DNA of 64,000 nucleotides, taken from contig CAZJYI010000007.1 of NCBI GenBank assembly GCA_964550025.1, forward strand, positions 70,757 through 134,756, given 5' to 3'. A program made the translations under genes and the position numbers. The stretch comes from CAZJYI01 sp964550025. Lineage in GTDB: Bacteria; Verrucomicrobiota; Kiritimatiellia; UBA8416; CAYOBW01. The notes under the pieces are model-generated. The model was given only the letters and a program-made list of their open reading frames with translations, made no database searches and was not told where the DNA came from. Each line of letters starts with the position of its first letter. The stretch's first letter is position 1. Below are positions 26,980 through 35,862 of the stretch, one piece after another.

Positions 26980-27177
26980 TCAGTCCAGCAAATCGCTCTC
27001 CAAGTACCTCGCGACCTGACGGCACGTCATGGAATCGATCAGGTGGTCACGAACGAAAAAGCGAACCGTCGGGACACGCCCCACCACCAGGGACACCACG
27101 GTTGAGAACGCCGCCCCGGCGATCCAGAACATACCGGCAAACACAACCGCTGAGACGATACATGCTACTGCGATCAT
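26980..27177 (-). CDS. Small single-span membrane protein, unknown function
   Basis: A 65-residue protein with one strong N-terminal hydrophobic segment (MIAVACIVSAVVFAGMFWIA) and a polar C-terminus with several basic and acidic residues. No family recognised. Translation is well supported: ATG 27177 lies six bases after AAGGAGGA, one of the best ribosome sites in the window. It probably sits in the inner membrane with its tail in the cytoplasm or periplasm. Confidence 0.6.
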   Translation of the reverse strand: MIAVACIVSAVVFAGMFWIAGAAFSTVVSLVVGRVPTVRFFVRDHLIDSMTCRQVARYLESDLLD

Positions 27178-27543
27178 TGTAGTCCTCCTTCCGGTCTTCG
27201 ATACCGTACCGGTCGGTTTCCGTCGCATACGTCGTGCCATCCTCCCATTCCCCCCTATAAGCAAGCGTTTGCAGGCTGAAGAGACAGGATGCCGCGGCGC
27301 GGCACGCACCGCGGACACGTTCACTGTGTGTCCGAACGAACGGATCGAACGCAGCCGGCCCGCATTCCGCGCCATCTTCCTTCTGCCAAGCCGCGCAACA
27401 CCCGCCGCCGCTCCTTCCGGTCGCGAGACCATGCGCAGTGTTCACATGCGAACACCACGTACATGGCACCCCGTGATCGACGCTTCAGCACTGGACCTCA
27501 TACTCGCTTGACTACCAGACACTTACGCGCATCGCGCACGGAC
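27178..27543. other. Non-coding stretch between divergent genes
   Basis: About 365 bp between the 65-residue protein (minus strand) and the sigma-54-like site. It must hold the promoter of the small-protein pair. No convincing gene, repeat or strong -35/-10 pair was seen; open frames crossing it have no ribosome site. Confidence 0.5.
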
Positions 27544-27559
27544 TGGCACAATGCATGCA
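27544..27559 (+). promoter_or_regulatory. Candidate sigma-54 promoter (-24/-12)
   Basis: TGGCACAATGCATGCA matches the -24 TGGCAC element, and ATGCA fits the -12 TTGCW element in four of five bases. The GG and GC dinucleotides are exactly 12 bp apart, as required. It lies 49 bp before the ATG of the transglutaminase-like gene, and an NtrC-type activator is encoded nearby. Confidence 0.45.
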
Positions 27560-27607
27560 TTACCTACCACCGCGATGAAGAACGAAAGGCACATACAGAG
27601 CGCACCG

Positions 27608-28258
27608 ATGAAAGCCACGAAGCAGATCATAAGCCTTCTCGCCATCACGGTGCTCGCCACGAGCTGCGCACAGGCCCGCGTTGCTGGCGGCAGCTTCGTT
27701 TCGTCGTTCTCCAGCGCACCACGTCCCGAAGACGCCGCCTGGCACGAGGTGCCCGCGAGGGTGGACGGCAATCCGAAGGCCATCTGCCAGACCGTCAACA
27801 GGCGCGTGAGCTACGCTCCCGACCGGGGATACCAAGACGAGTGGCAGAAAGGGAGCGTCACGTGGAAGCGCCGAAGCGGCGACTGCGAAGACATGGCCCA
27901 GTGTGTCAAAGAGATCTGCGACAAGAAGGGAGTGCCCGCGGACGTGTACGTGTTCGGATCACGCGCCACGGGGCGCGGGCATGCCGTTGCGATCGGCAAT
28001 TGGAAGGGCGCGCTGTGGATGTCCAGCAATGGCAGCTACGGCGAAGTGACCTCGGTCGGCGACGCCAGGCAACAGGTCGCACGGCGACACGGGTGGGCGT
28101 CGCAGGGCCTGGAGACGTACCGCGTGAGAGACCCCCAGCTCGCACGCGGGTCGATGCATGGACTGGAACAGGTTTCGTCCGCGGAGATACGGTTCGTACA
28201 ACCGCAGACGTTTGTCAAACCCCAGGGTTTCGTACGCCCGTCTGGATTTGTCCGATGA
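27608..28258 (+). CDS. Exported transglutaminase-like cysteine peptidase-fold protein
   Basis: A 216-residue protein with an N-terminal signal sequence ending LATSC (Cys20, a weak lipobox). The core resembles bacterial transglutaminase-like cysteine proteinases: Cys93 in SGDCEDMA and His125 in GRGHAVAI form the likely catalytic pair. The end of the protein is a short repeat, FV[QKR]P[QS][TG] three times plus FVR, encoded by 18-bp units. The start at 27608 has no strong ribosome site; ATG 27575 is an alternative. It overlaps the next gene by ATGA and follows a sigma-54-like promoter. A role in cell-wall or surface processing under the nearby signalling genes is inference. Confidence 0.7.
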   Translation: MKATKQIISLLAITVLATSCAQARVAGGSFVSSFSSAPRPEDAAWHEVPARVDGNPKAICQTVNRRVSYAPDRGYQDEWQKGSVTWKRRSGDCEDMAQCVKEICDKKGVPADVYVFGSRATGRGHAVAIGNWKGALWMSSNGSYGEVTSVGDARQQVARRHGWASQGLETYRVRDPQLARGSMHGLEQVSSAEIRFVQPQTFVKPQGFVRPSGFVR

Positions 28259-28659
28259 AACGCTCTGAACGCAACACACGCCGGAGGCGACACGCGCGAC
28301 CGACCCGCGCCGGCAGCATTGCCGCGCTCTCGAACGCCTGTCTCGCGCTGGCGCTTCTCTCCGGAACGGGGTCGGTTCACGAGCAACGCGACCTCCCCGA
28401 GACAATGCCGCAATTCCCGGAGACCGACGGACACATACGGCCGGAAGTCGAAGCGGCATCGCACCGCTCGGCGCGCCCCGAGGAATCCGCGGAAGATGTG
28501 AAACCCGATCTCATGCCGTACTACCCCCACACCCAAGGTGCGGGCGCTCGCTTCGTCTGCCCCGCGTTGCGGGCGTCCGCACCGCTCCTTCCATCCCGGG
28601 GCCTCCCCGGGATGGAACGGGGTACGGCAGAACCGACGCATCGCCCGCGTCCGGACTGA
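28255..28659 (+). CDS. Hypothetical exported protein
   Basis: A possible 134-residue product beginning at an ATGA overlap with the transglutaminase-like gene. The start is very basic, followed by a hydrophobic stretch (IAALSNACLALALLSGTGS) that could be a signal peptide, then an acidic proline-rich segment. The last 35 codons run through two strong hairpins (28561-28573 and 28589-28617), so the frame there may be accidental. No family recognised. The coupled start and signal-like sequence are the only support. Confidence 0.4.
   Translation: MKRSERNTRRRRHARPTRAGSIAALSNACLALALLSGTGSVHEQRDLPETMPQFPETDGHIRPEVEAASHRSARPEESAEDVKPDLMPYYPHTQGAGARFVCPALRASAPLLPSRGLPGMERGTAEPTHRPRPD
28589..28617. terminator. 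Perfect 13-bp hairpin with 3-nt loop
   Basis: TTCCATCCCGGGG (28589-28601) pairs perfectly with CCCCGGGATGGAA (28605-28617) around CCT. A smaller hairpin (CCCGC-GTT-GCGGG) precedes it at 28561-28573. There is no T tract, so it could be a terminator-like attenuator or a repeat element near the end of the transglutaminase operon. Confidence 0.45.
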
Positions 28660-28730
28660 CCCGCATTTCTCACCGCCTTCCGTGTGCGCCCCGGCCTTAG
28701 CCTGGACAATTCGGCAGCCCGCCGAGAACC

Positions 28731-28871
28731 GGCCACAAAAGGGCACAGAACGTACGGAAGCGTGATAGAAACGGGCTGCGCTCTCGACGACCACACTCTT
28801 CACCGTATGGTGAACCGCATCGAGATGGAACAACGCGGAGAAGCCCTTTCCCTTCTGTGCATTCTGTGGCC
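28731..28871. repeat. Dispersed inverted-repeat element, copy 1
   Basis: Left arm GGCCACAAAAGGGCACAGAA (from 28731) is the approximate reverse complement of the right arm CCTTCTGTGC plus ATTCTGTGGCC (28851-28871). The 141-bp unit lies between genes. Related elements occur at 33495-33617 and 51693-51817. Confidence 0.55.
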
Positions 28872-28949
28872 ATTCCTGTTGAATCATCGCGGCTTCGGCC
28901 TGCGCAAACACTGCTTCAAATCCTGTCCGCCCCGTGCTACGGTCAGGAC

Positions 28950-30923
28950 ATGTTGCGCAAGATACTGATTGTCGACGACTCCGTAGACGGCACCCAGTTG
29001 GCCACGAGACTGATCCGGAACAGCATCGGTGAAGTGGAGATCATGACGGCCGAGTCGGGTGCCGCGGGACTCAAGCTGGCGGAACGCCACCTGCCGGACC
29101 TCGTTGTGCTGGATGTGTGCATGCCCCCGCCGGATGGGTTCGAGGTATGCCGCCGCCTGAAGGCAAATACGAATACCGCCGCCATCCCCATCCTCATGGT
29201 CTCCGCCGTCAGCACCTCCACCGATGAACGTAGCGCCGGTCGGGACTGCGGGGCCGACGGCTATCTGTGCCGGCCGTGTGAAAACGAGGAGTTCATTGCG
29301 CAGGTGCGGGCGCTGCTCAAGATCAAGGCTCAGCATGACGAGCTGCTGGCCCAGCAGAGGCGGCTCGAGTCCGATCTGGACGAACGAACACGCCGACTCC
29401 AGGATCACGAGCTTCAACTGCGTGTCCTCTTCGAACACTCACCCGACGCGATCTTCGTCGAGAACCTGGAGGGCAAAGTTCTGGACGCCAACCCGGCCGC
29501 CTGTCGCCTCCACGGCCTGGAGCGAGAAGCGCTGGTCGGCAGGAATGTCCTTGATCTTGTGCCACCCTCGGAACGCGAAGCCGTGGCCACGGAGTTCCCC
29601 AAATGGGATGCGGACGCCATGGATTTCTACGAAGGGTATAGCTACCGCTCAGACGGGAAGAGCATTCCCGTTGAGATCCGCGCGAGTCGCATCCGCTACG
29701 CCGGCGAACCGGCCCTGCTTCTGCACGTGCGCGACGTCACCCAGAGGCGCCGCATGGAAAACGAGCTCATCCAGGCACAGAAGCTCGAATCACTCGGCAC
29801 GCTGGCCGGAGGCATCGCGCACGATTTCAACAACATTCTCACGGGCATCATAGGCAATCTCTCGTTTGCCCAGACGGAGATGGGCTCACCGGAGATCCTG
29901 CGCGTGGCGCTGGCAGAAGCCCAGAAGGCCGCCCTGCGCGCAAAGACGCTGACCAACCAGTTGCTGATCTTCTCCAAGGGAGGCGCCCCGGTTCGCGAGA
30001 CCGCGTCCGTAGCCGCGCTGCTGGCGGATGCCAGCCGCTTTGTCCTCACCGGGTCGCGGTCGGCCTGCACGGTGAACATCGCCGAAGACCTCTGGCCTGT
30101 CGAGGCCGACATCGGCCAGATCAGCCAGGTCATCGAGAACCTGGTGATCAATGCGGACCAGGCCATGCCCGGCGGAGGACGCATACGGGTCCTTGCCGAG
30201 AACGTCACACTGGAGAAACGGCACCCCGACCTCAAGCATCATATGAAGCCGGGCAGGTATATCCGTATCGCCGTGCAGGATGCGGGCGTGGGCATTCCAA
30301 AGAGCGACCTCTCGCGCGTTTTCGACCCCTACTTCACCACGAAGAAGCACGGCACCGGCTTGGGGCTCGCCTCGGCATATTCCATCGTCGCCCGACACGA
30401 AGGCAATATCTCCGCACACTCGGAGGAGGGGCAAGGCACGGTGTTCACCGTGCATCTCCCGGCTTCCGAACACCCGGTTGCCGAAGCCGCGACGCCGGCA
30501 ATGCACGTCGTACGGGGAACGGGCCGCGTCCTTGTCATGGACGACGAGTCCGTTGTCCTCGACGTGGCGAAACGGACACTCGCGAAGCTCGGCTATGACG
30601 TCGACGTGGCGATCAACGGCAAGGAGGCCATCCAACAATTCGCACAGGCACACGAGGGCACATCGCCCTTCGACGCCGTGATACTGGATCTCACCATCCA
30701 GGGAGGCATGGGAGGGGAGGAAGTCCTCGAGCACCTCAAGAAGATCGATCCCGGCGTCAGAGCCATCGTTTCGAGCGGATACTCCGATGTCCCCATCGTC
30801 GCCAACCCGTCCGAGCATGGGTTCTGCGCCGCCGTGCCGAAGCCTTACGACGTCCAGAAGCTGAGCCAGGTGCTGGCCGAAGTACTGACGGGATCACAAT
30901 CCCAGGCTACTCAAACAGACTGA
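28950..30923 (+). CDS. Hybrid histidine kinase (REC-PAS-HisKA-HATPase-REC)
   Basis: A 657-residue soluble kinase. N-terminal REC (Asp55 acceptor in VVLDVCMPP; the usual Lys near the end of the domain appears as Arg in LCRPC), coiled coil, PAS domain (about 155-268), HisKA with His291 in IAHDFNN, HATPase domain (about 385-515; NLVINADQAMP, DAGVGIP, GTGLGLA), and a C-terminal REC (about 535-645). The start at 28950 follows GGTCAGGA. It is on the opposite strand to the kinase operon but belongs to the same cluster. Its 3' end overlaps mutS by 17 bp (convergent). Confidence 0.92.
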   Translation: MLRKILIVDDSVDGTQLATRLIRNSIGEVEIMTAESGAAGLKLAERHLPDLVVLDVCMPPPDGFEVCRRLKANTNTAAIPILMVSAVSTSTDERSAGRDCGADGYLCRPCENEEFIAQVRALLKIKAQHDELLAQQRRLESDLDERTRRLQDHELQLRVLFEHSPDAIFVENLEGKVLDANPAACRLHGLEREALVGRNVLDLVPPSEREAVATEFPKWDADAMDFYEGYSYRSDGKSIPVEIRASRIRYAGEPALLLHVRDVTQRRRMENELIQAQKLESLGTLAGGIAHDFNNILTGIIGNLSFAQTEMGSPEILRVALAEAQKAALRAKTLTNQLLIFSKGGAPVRETASVAALLADASRFVLTGSRSACTVNIAEDLWPVEADIGQISQVIENLVINADQAMPGGGRIRVLAENVTLEKRHPDLKHHMKPGRYIRIAVQDAGVGIPKSDLSRVFDPYFTTKKHGTGLGLASAYSIVARHEGNISAHSEEGQGTVFTVHLPASEHPVAEAATPAMHVVRGTGRVLVMDDESVVLDVAKRTLAKLGYDVDVAINGKEAIQQFAQAHEGTSPFDAVILDLTIQGGMGGEEVLEHLKKIDPGVRAIVSSGYSDVPIVANPSEHGFCAAVPKPYDVQKLSQVLAEVLTGSQSQATQTD

Positions 30924-33405
30924 GCTGGTTCGCGTCGAAGCGATCCTTGCGCCTGCGTCGCTTGGCAATTTTCGGCTGGCCCGATTCCGCCAGTTCGCCC
31001 TCCTCGAGATTCGTCAGGATCTCTTTGGCACGATCGATCACTTCGCCGGGCATGCCCGCCAGACGGGCCACCTGGATTCCATAGCTCTTGTCAGAGCCGC
31101 CCGGAACGATGCGCCGCAGGAAGACGACCGTGTCGTTGCGCTCGCGAACCTGTACGTTGTAGTTTTTCACGCCGGTCATCGTCAGCGCCAGGTCCGTCAA
31201 CTCGTGGTAGTGCGTGGCAAAGAGCGTCTTGGCCTTCACGCGGTCGTTGTTGTGCAGGTACTCGGCAACGGCCCACGCAATGCTGATACCGTCAAAGGTG
31301 CTCGTGCCCCTGCCGATTTCGTCCAGAACGATCAGGCTCCGCGGACTGGCGTTGTTCAGGATATTGGCCGTCTCCTGCATCTCGACCATGAACGTGCTTC
31401 TGCCCCGTGCCAGGTCATCGCTGGCGCCCACGCGCGTGAAGACACGGTCCACCAGCCCGATCTCCGCCTCCGTTGCCGGAACGAACGAGCCCATCTGCGC
31501 CATGATGACCAGCAACGCCACCTGCCGGATGTAGGTCGACTTGCCCGCCATGTTCGGACCGGTAATGATCAGAAGCTGGTTGTCGTCGCAGTCGAGCTTC
31601 GTGTCGTTGGGTACAAACCGCTCGGCATCCGGCATCTGTTCCACAACGGGGTGGCGTCCGTTCTTGACGCGGATGGCGTCGCCGTCGGTCATGGTCGGAC
31701 GCACGTAGCGCCCCGTCAGGGCCGCTTCGGTGAACCCCGCCAACACGTCAAGCTGCGCCAGCGCGGCGGCCGAAGCCTGGATGCTGCCCATGCGATCGAC
31801 AACCTTGTCGCGGATCTCGACGAAAAGCTCGTACTCCAACGCCATGGCGCGGTCCTGGGCGCCGAAGATCTTCGTCTCGTATTCCTTCAACTCCGGCGTG
31901 ATGAAGCGCTCGGCGTTCACCAGCGTCTGCTTGCGGGTGTACTCGTCCGGCACGTTACCGAGCTGCCCTTTCGACACCTCGATGTAGTACCCGAACACCT
32001 TGTTATGCCGCACTTTCAGGTTGGTGATGCCAGTGCGTTCCTGCTCCCTTGTCTGGTACTCGGCCAGCCACTTGCGCCCCTGTGTGGCGGCCTGGCGGAG
32101 CTCGTCGAGCTCCTCGTTGTAGCCGTCCCGGATGACCCCGCCTTCCTTGATGGTTATGGGCGGATCGTCAACAACGGCGCGCCCGACAAGCTCCACCAGG
32201 TCCGGCAACGGCTCGATCGCCGCGCCCAGCTCGGACAGGAGCTCTACCGGATTGCCCGACACCAGGTCCTTGACCGCCGGGAGCTGTTCCAACGATACTC
32301 CGATCGCCTGCACGTCGCGCGCGTTTCCGCTGCCGGTGCTGACCCTGGCAATCAACCGCTCCAGGTCCCTGACCTGCCCCAGCGCCTCGCGAAGGTCGCG
32401 CAACAACGAGCGCTCCCAGTACAGATGCTCAACCACGTCGTGTCGCCTGCGAATCTCAGCCAGGTTGGCCAGCGGCCGCAACAGCCAGTCCCGAAGCAGT
32501 CGCCCCCCCATCGCGGTCCGCGTGCGGTCCAGGACCGAGTGCAGGACGGGAGCGCCGTCCCGGCCGCGTGACGCGACGAGATCCAGGTTGGCGCAAGTCG
32601 CCTCGTCAAGCAGCAGAAAGTCCGATGCGCGCCGCACATGAAAGGAACGGATGTGGCTGACGCCGCGGCGCAGCTCCTCGCGCACGTGGTAAAGAACGGC
32701 ACCTGCCGCCCCCACCACGGCAGGGCGGTCCTCGCACCCGAAACCCGCCAGGGAATGCACCTCGAAATGGCGCACGAGGTTGTCGTATGCCGCGTCGTAC
32801 TCAAACGTCCACGCGTCGCACGGCGTCACGTGCCGGGCGGCGCCCGCCGCAAGCGCCGCTCCCAGGCCGGGATCGTCCTCGTCCGTGCCCGGGATCAGAC
32901 ACTCGGTCGCGGTGTAACGCCGAAGGTTGTCCCCCAGCGTGTCGGCGCACTCGGTCTCCTCGCCCCAGAAAAGCCCCGTCGAGAGGTCCAGCAGGGCCAG
33001 ACCGTACTGCTTGCCGCGACGGCAGACCGCCGCCAGGAAGTTGTTGCGGTCCGATTCGAGAATGTTGGATTCCGTTACCGTGCCGGGCGTCACGATCCGC
33101 GTTACCTCGCGACGCACCAGGCCTTTCGCCTTCGCGGGATCTTCGACCTGCTCGCAGATCGCCACCTTGCGGCCGGCACGGATGACCTTGGCCAGGTAGC
33201 TGTCCACGGCGTGATACGGCACACCGCACATGGGGACGTTGTTGCGGCTGGTCAGCGCGATGTCCAGGATGGGCGCGGCCACCGTGGCATCTTCGAAGAA
33301 CATCTCGTAGAAGTCGCCCATGCGAAAGAACAGGATGACGTCCGGCGCCAGATCGCCCTTGATGCGGCGATACTGCTTCATCATGGGTGTCATACTCTTA
33401 GACAT
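30907..33405 (-). CDS. mutS: DNA mismatch repair protein MutS
   Basis: An 832-residue MutS, normal length. The mismatch-binding motif is FFRMGDFYEMF (Phe-x-Glu) near residue 27. The ATPase domain has Walker A GPNMAGKST, Walker B SLIVLDEIGRGT and the helix-turn-helix tail. The extreme C-terminus, QLSLFE, is a good match to the beta-clamp binding motif QL[SD]LF. MutS recognises base mismatches and starts methyl- or clamp-directed repair. It is 230 bp downstream of rsmA on the same strand, with an inverted-repeat element between them. Confidence 0.97.
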   Translation of the reverse strand: MSKSMTPMMKQYRRIKGDLAPDVILFFRMGDFYEMFFEDATVAAPILDIALTSRNNVPMCGVPYHAVDSYLAKVIRAGRKVAICEQVEDPAKAKGLVRREVTRIVTPGTVTESNILESDRNNFLAAVCRRGKQYGLALLDLSTGLFWGEETECADTLGDNLRRYTATECLIPGTDEDDPGLGAALAAGAARHVTPCDAWTFEYDAAYDNLVRHFEVHSLAGFGCEDRPAVVGAAGAVLYHVREELRRGVSHIRSFHVRRASDFLLLDEATCANLDLVASRGRDGAPVLHSVLDRTRTAMGGRLLRDWLLRPLANLAEIRRRHDVVEHLYWERSLLRDLREALGQVRDLERLIARVSTGSGNARDVQAIGVSLEQLPAVKDLVSGNPVELLSELGAAIEPLPDLVELVGRAVVDDPPITIKEGGVIRDGYNEELDELRQAATQGRKWLAEYQTREQERTGITNLKVRHNKVFGYYIEVSKGQLGNVPDEYTRKQTLVNAERFITPELKEYETKIFGAQDRAMALEYELFVEIRDKVVDRMGSIQASAAALAQLDVLAGFTEAALTGRYVRPTMTDGDAIRVKNGRHPVVEQMPDAERFVPNDTKLDCDDNQLLIITGPNMAGKSTYIRQVALLVIMAQMGSFVPATEAEIGLVDRVFTRVGASDDLARGRSTFMVEMQETANILNNASPRSLIVLDEIGRGTSTFDGISIAWAVAEYLHNNDRVKAKTLFATHYHELTDLALTMTGVKNYNVQVRERNDTVVFLRRIVPGGSDKSYGIQVARLAGMPGEVIDRAKEILTNLEEGELAESGQPKIAKRRRRKDRFDANQLSLFE

Positions 33406-33494
33406 GCCGTAGGCTCCGCCTTATGCGCTGATGGAGAAAGCCCCGATTGTTTATGTCCCGGCCGAACCTGTCAACCCAAACCCGGCAGTTGGAT

Positions 33495-33617
33495 GGCCAC
33501 ACGAGGCACAAAACGCACAAAAAGGGACTTGGAGAAACGGACGCCCACAGCCTCCGGCTGTACGGCACGCTCTCTGCAGCCTCCTCCGTTTCTGTGATTT
33601 CCGTGCCTCTTGTGGCC
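33495..33617. repeat. Dispersed inverted-repeat element, copy 2
   Basis: GGCCACACGAGGCACAAAAC (from 33495) opposes TTCCGTGCCTCTTGTGGCC (ending 33617). The arms are about 28 nt with a few mismatches, and the unit is 123 bp, between rsmA and mutS. Confidence 0.55.
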
Positions 33618-33635
33618 CGACTGCTCTCTTCCGGC

Positions 33636-34592
33636 TCAGCGGTCCATTTCCGCCAGGGTGCGTACCAGCCTGCACCACGCCTCTATGTCCACGTCCTGCG
33701 GCCGCGCCTCGACGGGAATACCCGCCGCTTCCAGCGCCGCGGCGACACTCTCCGGGTCTCCGGACGCCCCCGGCGCCGACCGCATGATCGTCGAAAGCTG
33801 CTTTCTGCGCTGGGCGAAGGCGTGCTTCACCAGGCGGTAGAAGGTCCCTTCCCGTTCCGGAGCCAGGAGACGCTCCCGCCGTTCTTCGAGCGCAACGACG
33901 GCCGATGCCACCTCGGGGCGCGGCCAGAAGCACGCCGCCTTCACCTTGCGCGTCACCCGGCCAACGTATCGGAACCCCAGCAGAACCGTGAGCAGGCCGT
34001 AGTCACGCCCGCCAGCCCGCGCGCAGATGCGCTCGGCCACCTCACGCTGGACCGTGACCGTCATCGCCGCAGGAGGAACGGCGCCCTGCGACAGGGCAAC
34101 CAGGATGCGCGATCCCGCGGCGTAGGGCAGGTTCGAAACCAGCCGATACCCCGACTCCGGCACGACGATGCGACCGCGCTGCAACGGTTCGGGCGGCAGG
34201 GCGAAGAGCCCCTCCGAGCCGCGCGCCGCTACCATGTCTACCTCCAGCATATCGGCATGAACCAGCGTGAAGGCCTCCCGACCGGCAAAACGCCCCTTCA
34301 GATAGGCGGCCAGCCGTCCGTCCTTCTCCACCGCCGCGACGCGAGCCCCCCGGGCCAGAAGCTCGGTCGTCACCACACCCAATCCCGGCCCAACCTCCAG
34401 CACGGTGTCGCCCGGCGAAACGCCGGCGTCCTCGAGCAGGAGATGCAGGACATTGCGATCGATGAGGAAGTTCTGCCCGAGAGTGCGGTTGGGCCGAATG
34501 CCGAGCTCCGCCAGGAGATGGCGCACGCAGGTCGGACTGGTCAGGTTCGGAGGCATGTCCGAACCGCGGCTGTCAGAAGACATTGACGTCAA
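33636..34592 (-). CDS. rsmA: 16S rRNA dimethyladenosine transferase RsmA/KsgA
   Basis: A 318-residue Rossmann-fold methyltransferase. LGQNFLIDRNVL and DTVLEVGPGLGVVT form the SAM site, and NLPYAAGSRIL is the NLPY catalytic motif of N6-adenine dimethylases. It dimethylates two adjacent adenines near the 3' end of 16S rRNA during small-subunit assembly. ATG 34592 overlaps the upstream PpiC-type gene by 20 bp, implying coupling. ATG 34556 is an alternative start that fits family length better. Confidence 0.95.
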   Translation of the reverse strand: MTSMSSDSRGSDMPPNLTSPTCVRHLLAELGIRPNRTLGQNFLIDRNVLHLLLEDAGVSPGDTVLEVGPGLGVVTTELLARGARVAAVEKDGRLAAYLKGRFAGREAFTLVHADMLEVDMVAARGSEGLFALPPEPLQRGRIVVPESGYRLVSNLPYAAGSRILVALSQGAVPPAAMTVTVQREVAERICARAGGRDYGLLTVLLGFRYVGRVTRKVKAACFWPRPEVASAVVALEERRERLLAPEREGTFYRLVKHAFAQRRKQLSTIMRSAPGASGDPESVAAALEAAGIPVEARPQDVDIEAWCRLVRTLAEMDR

Positions 34593-35547
34593 AGACCTTC
34601 ACGTAGGCGTTCTTCTTCAGCCCGGCGATCCACACGTCGTACAGCCGCTGCTCTTCTTTCCTGCGAAGCTTCTTCTCAATCTCGGGCTGAATCTCCTCGA
34701 AGGGAATCCGTGTGCCGGGCTTCCACGCGTCGATCTTGAAGATGTAGCTGTCTTTCTCGCCGGGCACCTGGAGCACATGGCAGGCCGCTTCCGACTCCTT
34801 TGCCGTGGTAATGGCCTCGGACAATTCAAGACGTAGATCGCTCAACGGCACCCATCCCCACTCGCCGCCATCCTTCGCTTTCCGATCGACCGAAACCTCT
34901 TTGGCCACTTCGGAGAAGAGCTCCCCTCCCTCCAGCCGCTTCTTCACCGCATCCACGGTGGCCTCGGACCTGCCCTCACGCAGAACTATCATCCAGAGTC
35001 TGACCTGCGGCGAGCTCATGTAGAGGTCCACGTTCGTATTGTACTCACGCCGCACCTCGACGGGCGACACCTTGACTTTGTCGGTGACCTCACCGTGGCG
35101 CAAGGAGGCAACGATGAAGTGGCTCATCACGTCCTCCTTCCACGCGTCATAGGAAAGCCCGTCGGCAGACAGCGTTTCCATGAGCTTGAGGCGGTCCCCG
35201 CCGAACTTGTCGCGGACAATCTCCTGGACGCGCTGCTCGATAACCCAGGGCGGAAGCGCACCGCCCTCTTTTTTGAAAGAGGCCAGGATCAGGCGGCGAT
35301 CCACCAGCGCGTTGAGTGTCACGTCGTACGCCTTTCGCATCTTCTCGCGCAGCTCCCGACCGCTGTACCGCTGCCGAAGGCCCTGAAAAACGCCTTGGCC
35401 GGTGGCCATGACGTCGCTAACCGTAATCACGTGGTCGTTCACATGAGCCGCCACGCCGTCAAGCAACGCTTCTTCTCCACGCCCGGCCAACACGAACGCC
35501 GCGCTTACCAATACAAGCGCCAGCGTCTTCCTTCCCAGCCTTCGCAT
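34573..35547 (-). CDS. SurA/PpiC-type periplasmic peptidyl-prolyl isomerase
   Basis: A 324-residue exported chaperone. Signal peptide at residues 1-25 (cleavage after the VLAGRGE region), SurA-like N-terminal helical domain with DVMATGQGVF and the RLILASF segment, then one parvulin-type PPIase domain (about 180-280; RLWMIVLREG, GGEWGWV). It would assist folding of outer membrane proteins such as the two TolC-type channels here. ATG 35547 is preceded by GGAGG at 7 bp. It is cotranscribed with rsmA, a pairing seen in other bacteria (surA-pdxA-rsmA). Confidence 0.87.
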   Translation of the reverse strand: MRRLGRKTLALVLVSAAFVLAGRGEEALLDGVAAHVNDHVITVSDVMATGQGVFQGLRQRYSGRELREKMRKAYDVTLNALVDRRLILASFKKEGGALPPWVIEQRVQEIVRDKFGGDRLKLMETLSADGLSYDAWKEDVMSHFIVASLRHGEVTDKVKVSPVEVRREYNTNVDLYMSSPQVRLWMIVLREGRSEATVDAVKKRLEGGELFSEVAKEVSVDRKAKDGGEWGWVPLSDLRLELSEAITTAKESEAACHVLQVPGEKDSYIFKIDAWKPGTRIPFEEIQPEIEKKLRRKEEQRLYDVWIAGLKKNAYVKVFDVNVF

Positions 35548-35862
35548 ACAAAGCCTCCGTCGAATGGTTGCCCCTCGTTCAATCTCACATCTATACCGCA
35601 TTGCGCCGCCCGTTTCAACCACCGTCAACATCTGCGTGGCATTGACAAGTGGCGTGTGCATAGGAGACGCGAACACTGCCCCGCACGAACTGGCCGGTTC
35701 TTTCGAACGGAGAAAGCAACGACCGCGAGGATGTCCCCCCCGCCACTCGCCACTGGATATCCCAGACATGCATGCCACCAGACATGCGGGCCTCCCTTGC
35801 AATCCCCCCGTGTCCTGTGATTAACTCACGTGCTGCAGATTGGCTGCGGCGGGACATCTATC
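35548..35862. other. Non-coding stretch between divergent genes
   Basis: 315 bp between the PpiC-type gene and the DHH-like gene. It must contain two outward promoters. A TTGACA at 35642 has no acceptable -10 partner. No gene or repeat was recognised. Confidence 0.5.

Noticed and set aside
27289..28254. Long plus-strand open frame upstream of the hypothetical exported protein
   Set aside because: It overlaps the transglutaminase-like gene out of frame, is arginine-rich and shows no domain; only the ATGA-coupled part after 28255 is plausible.
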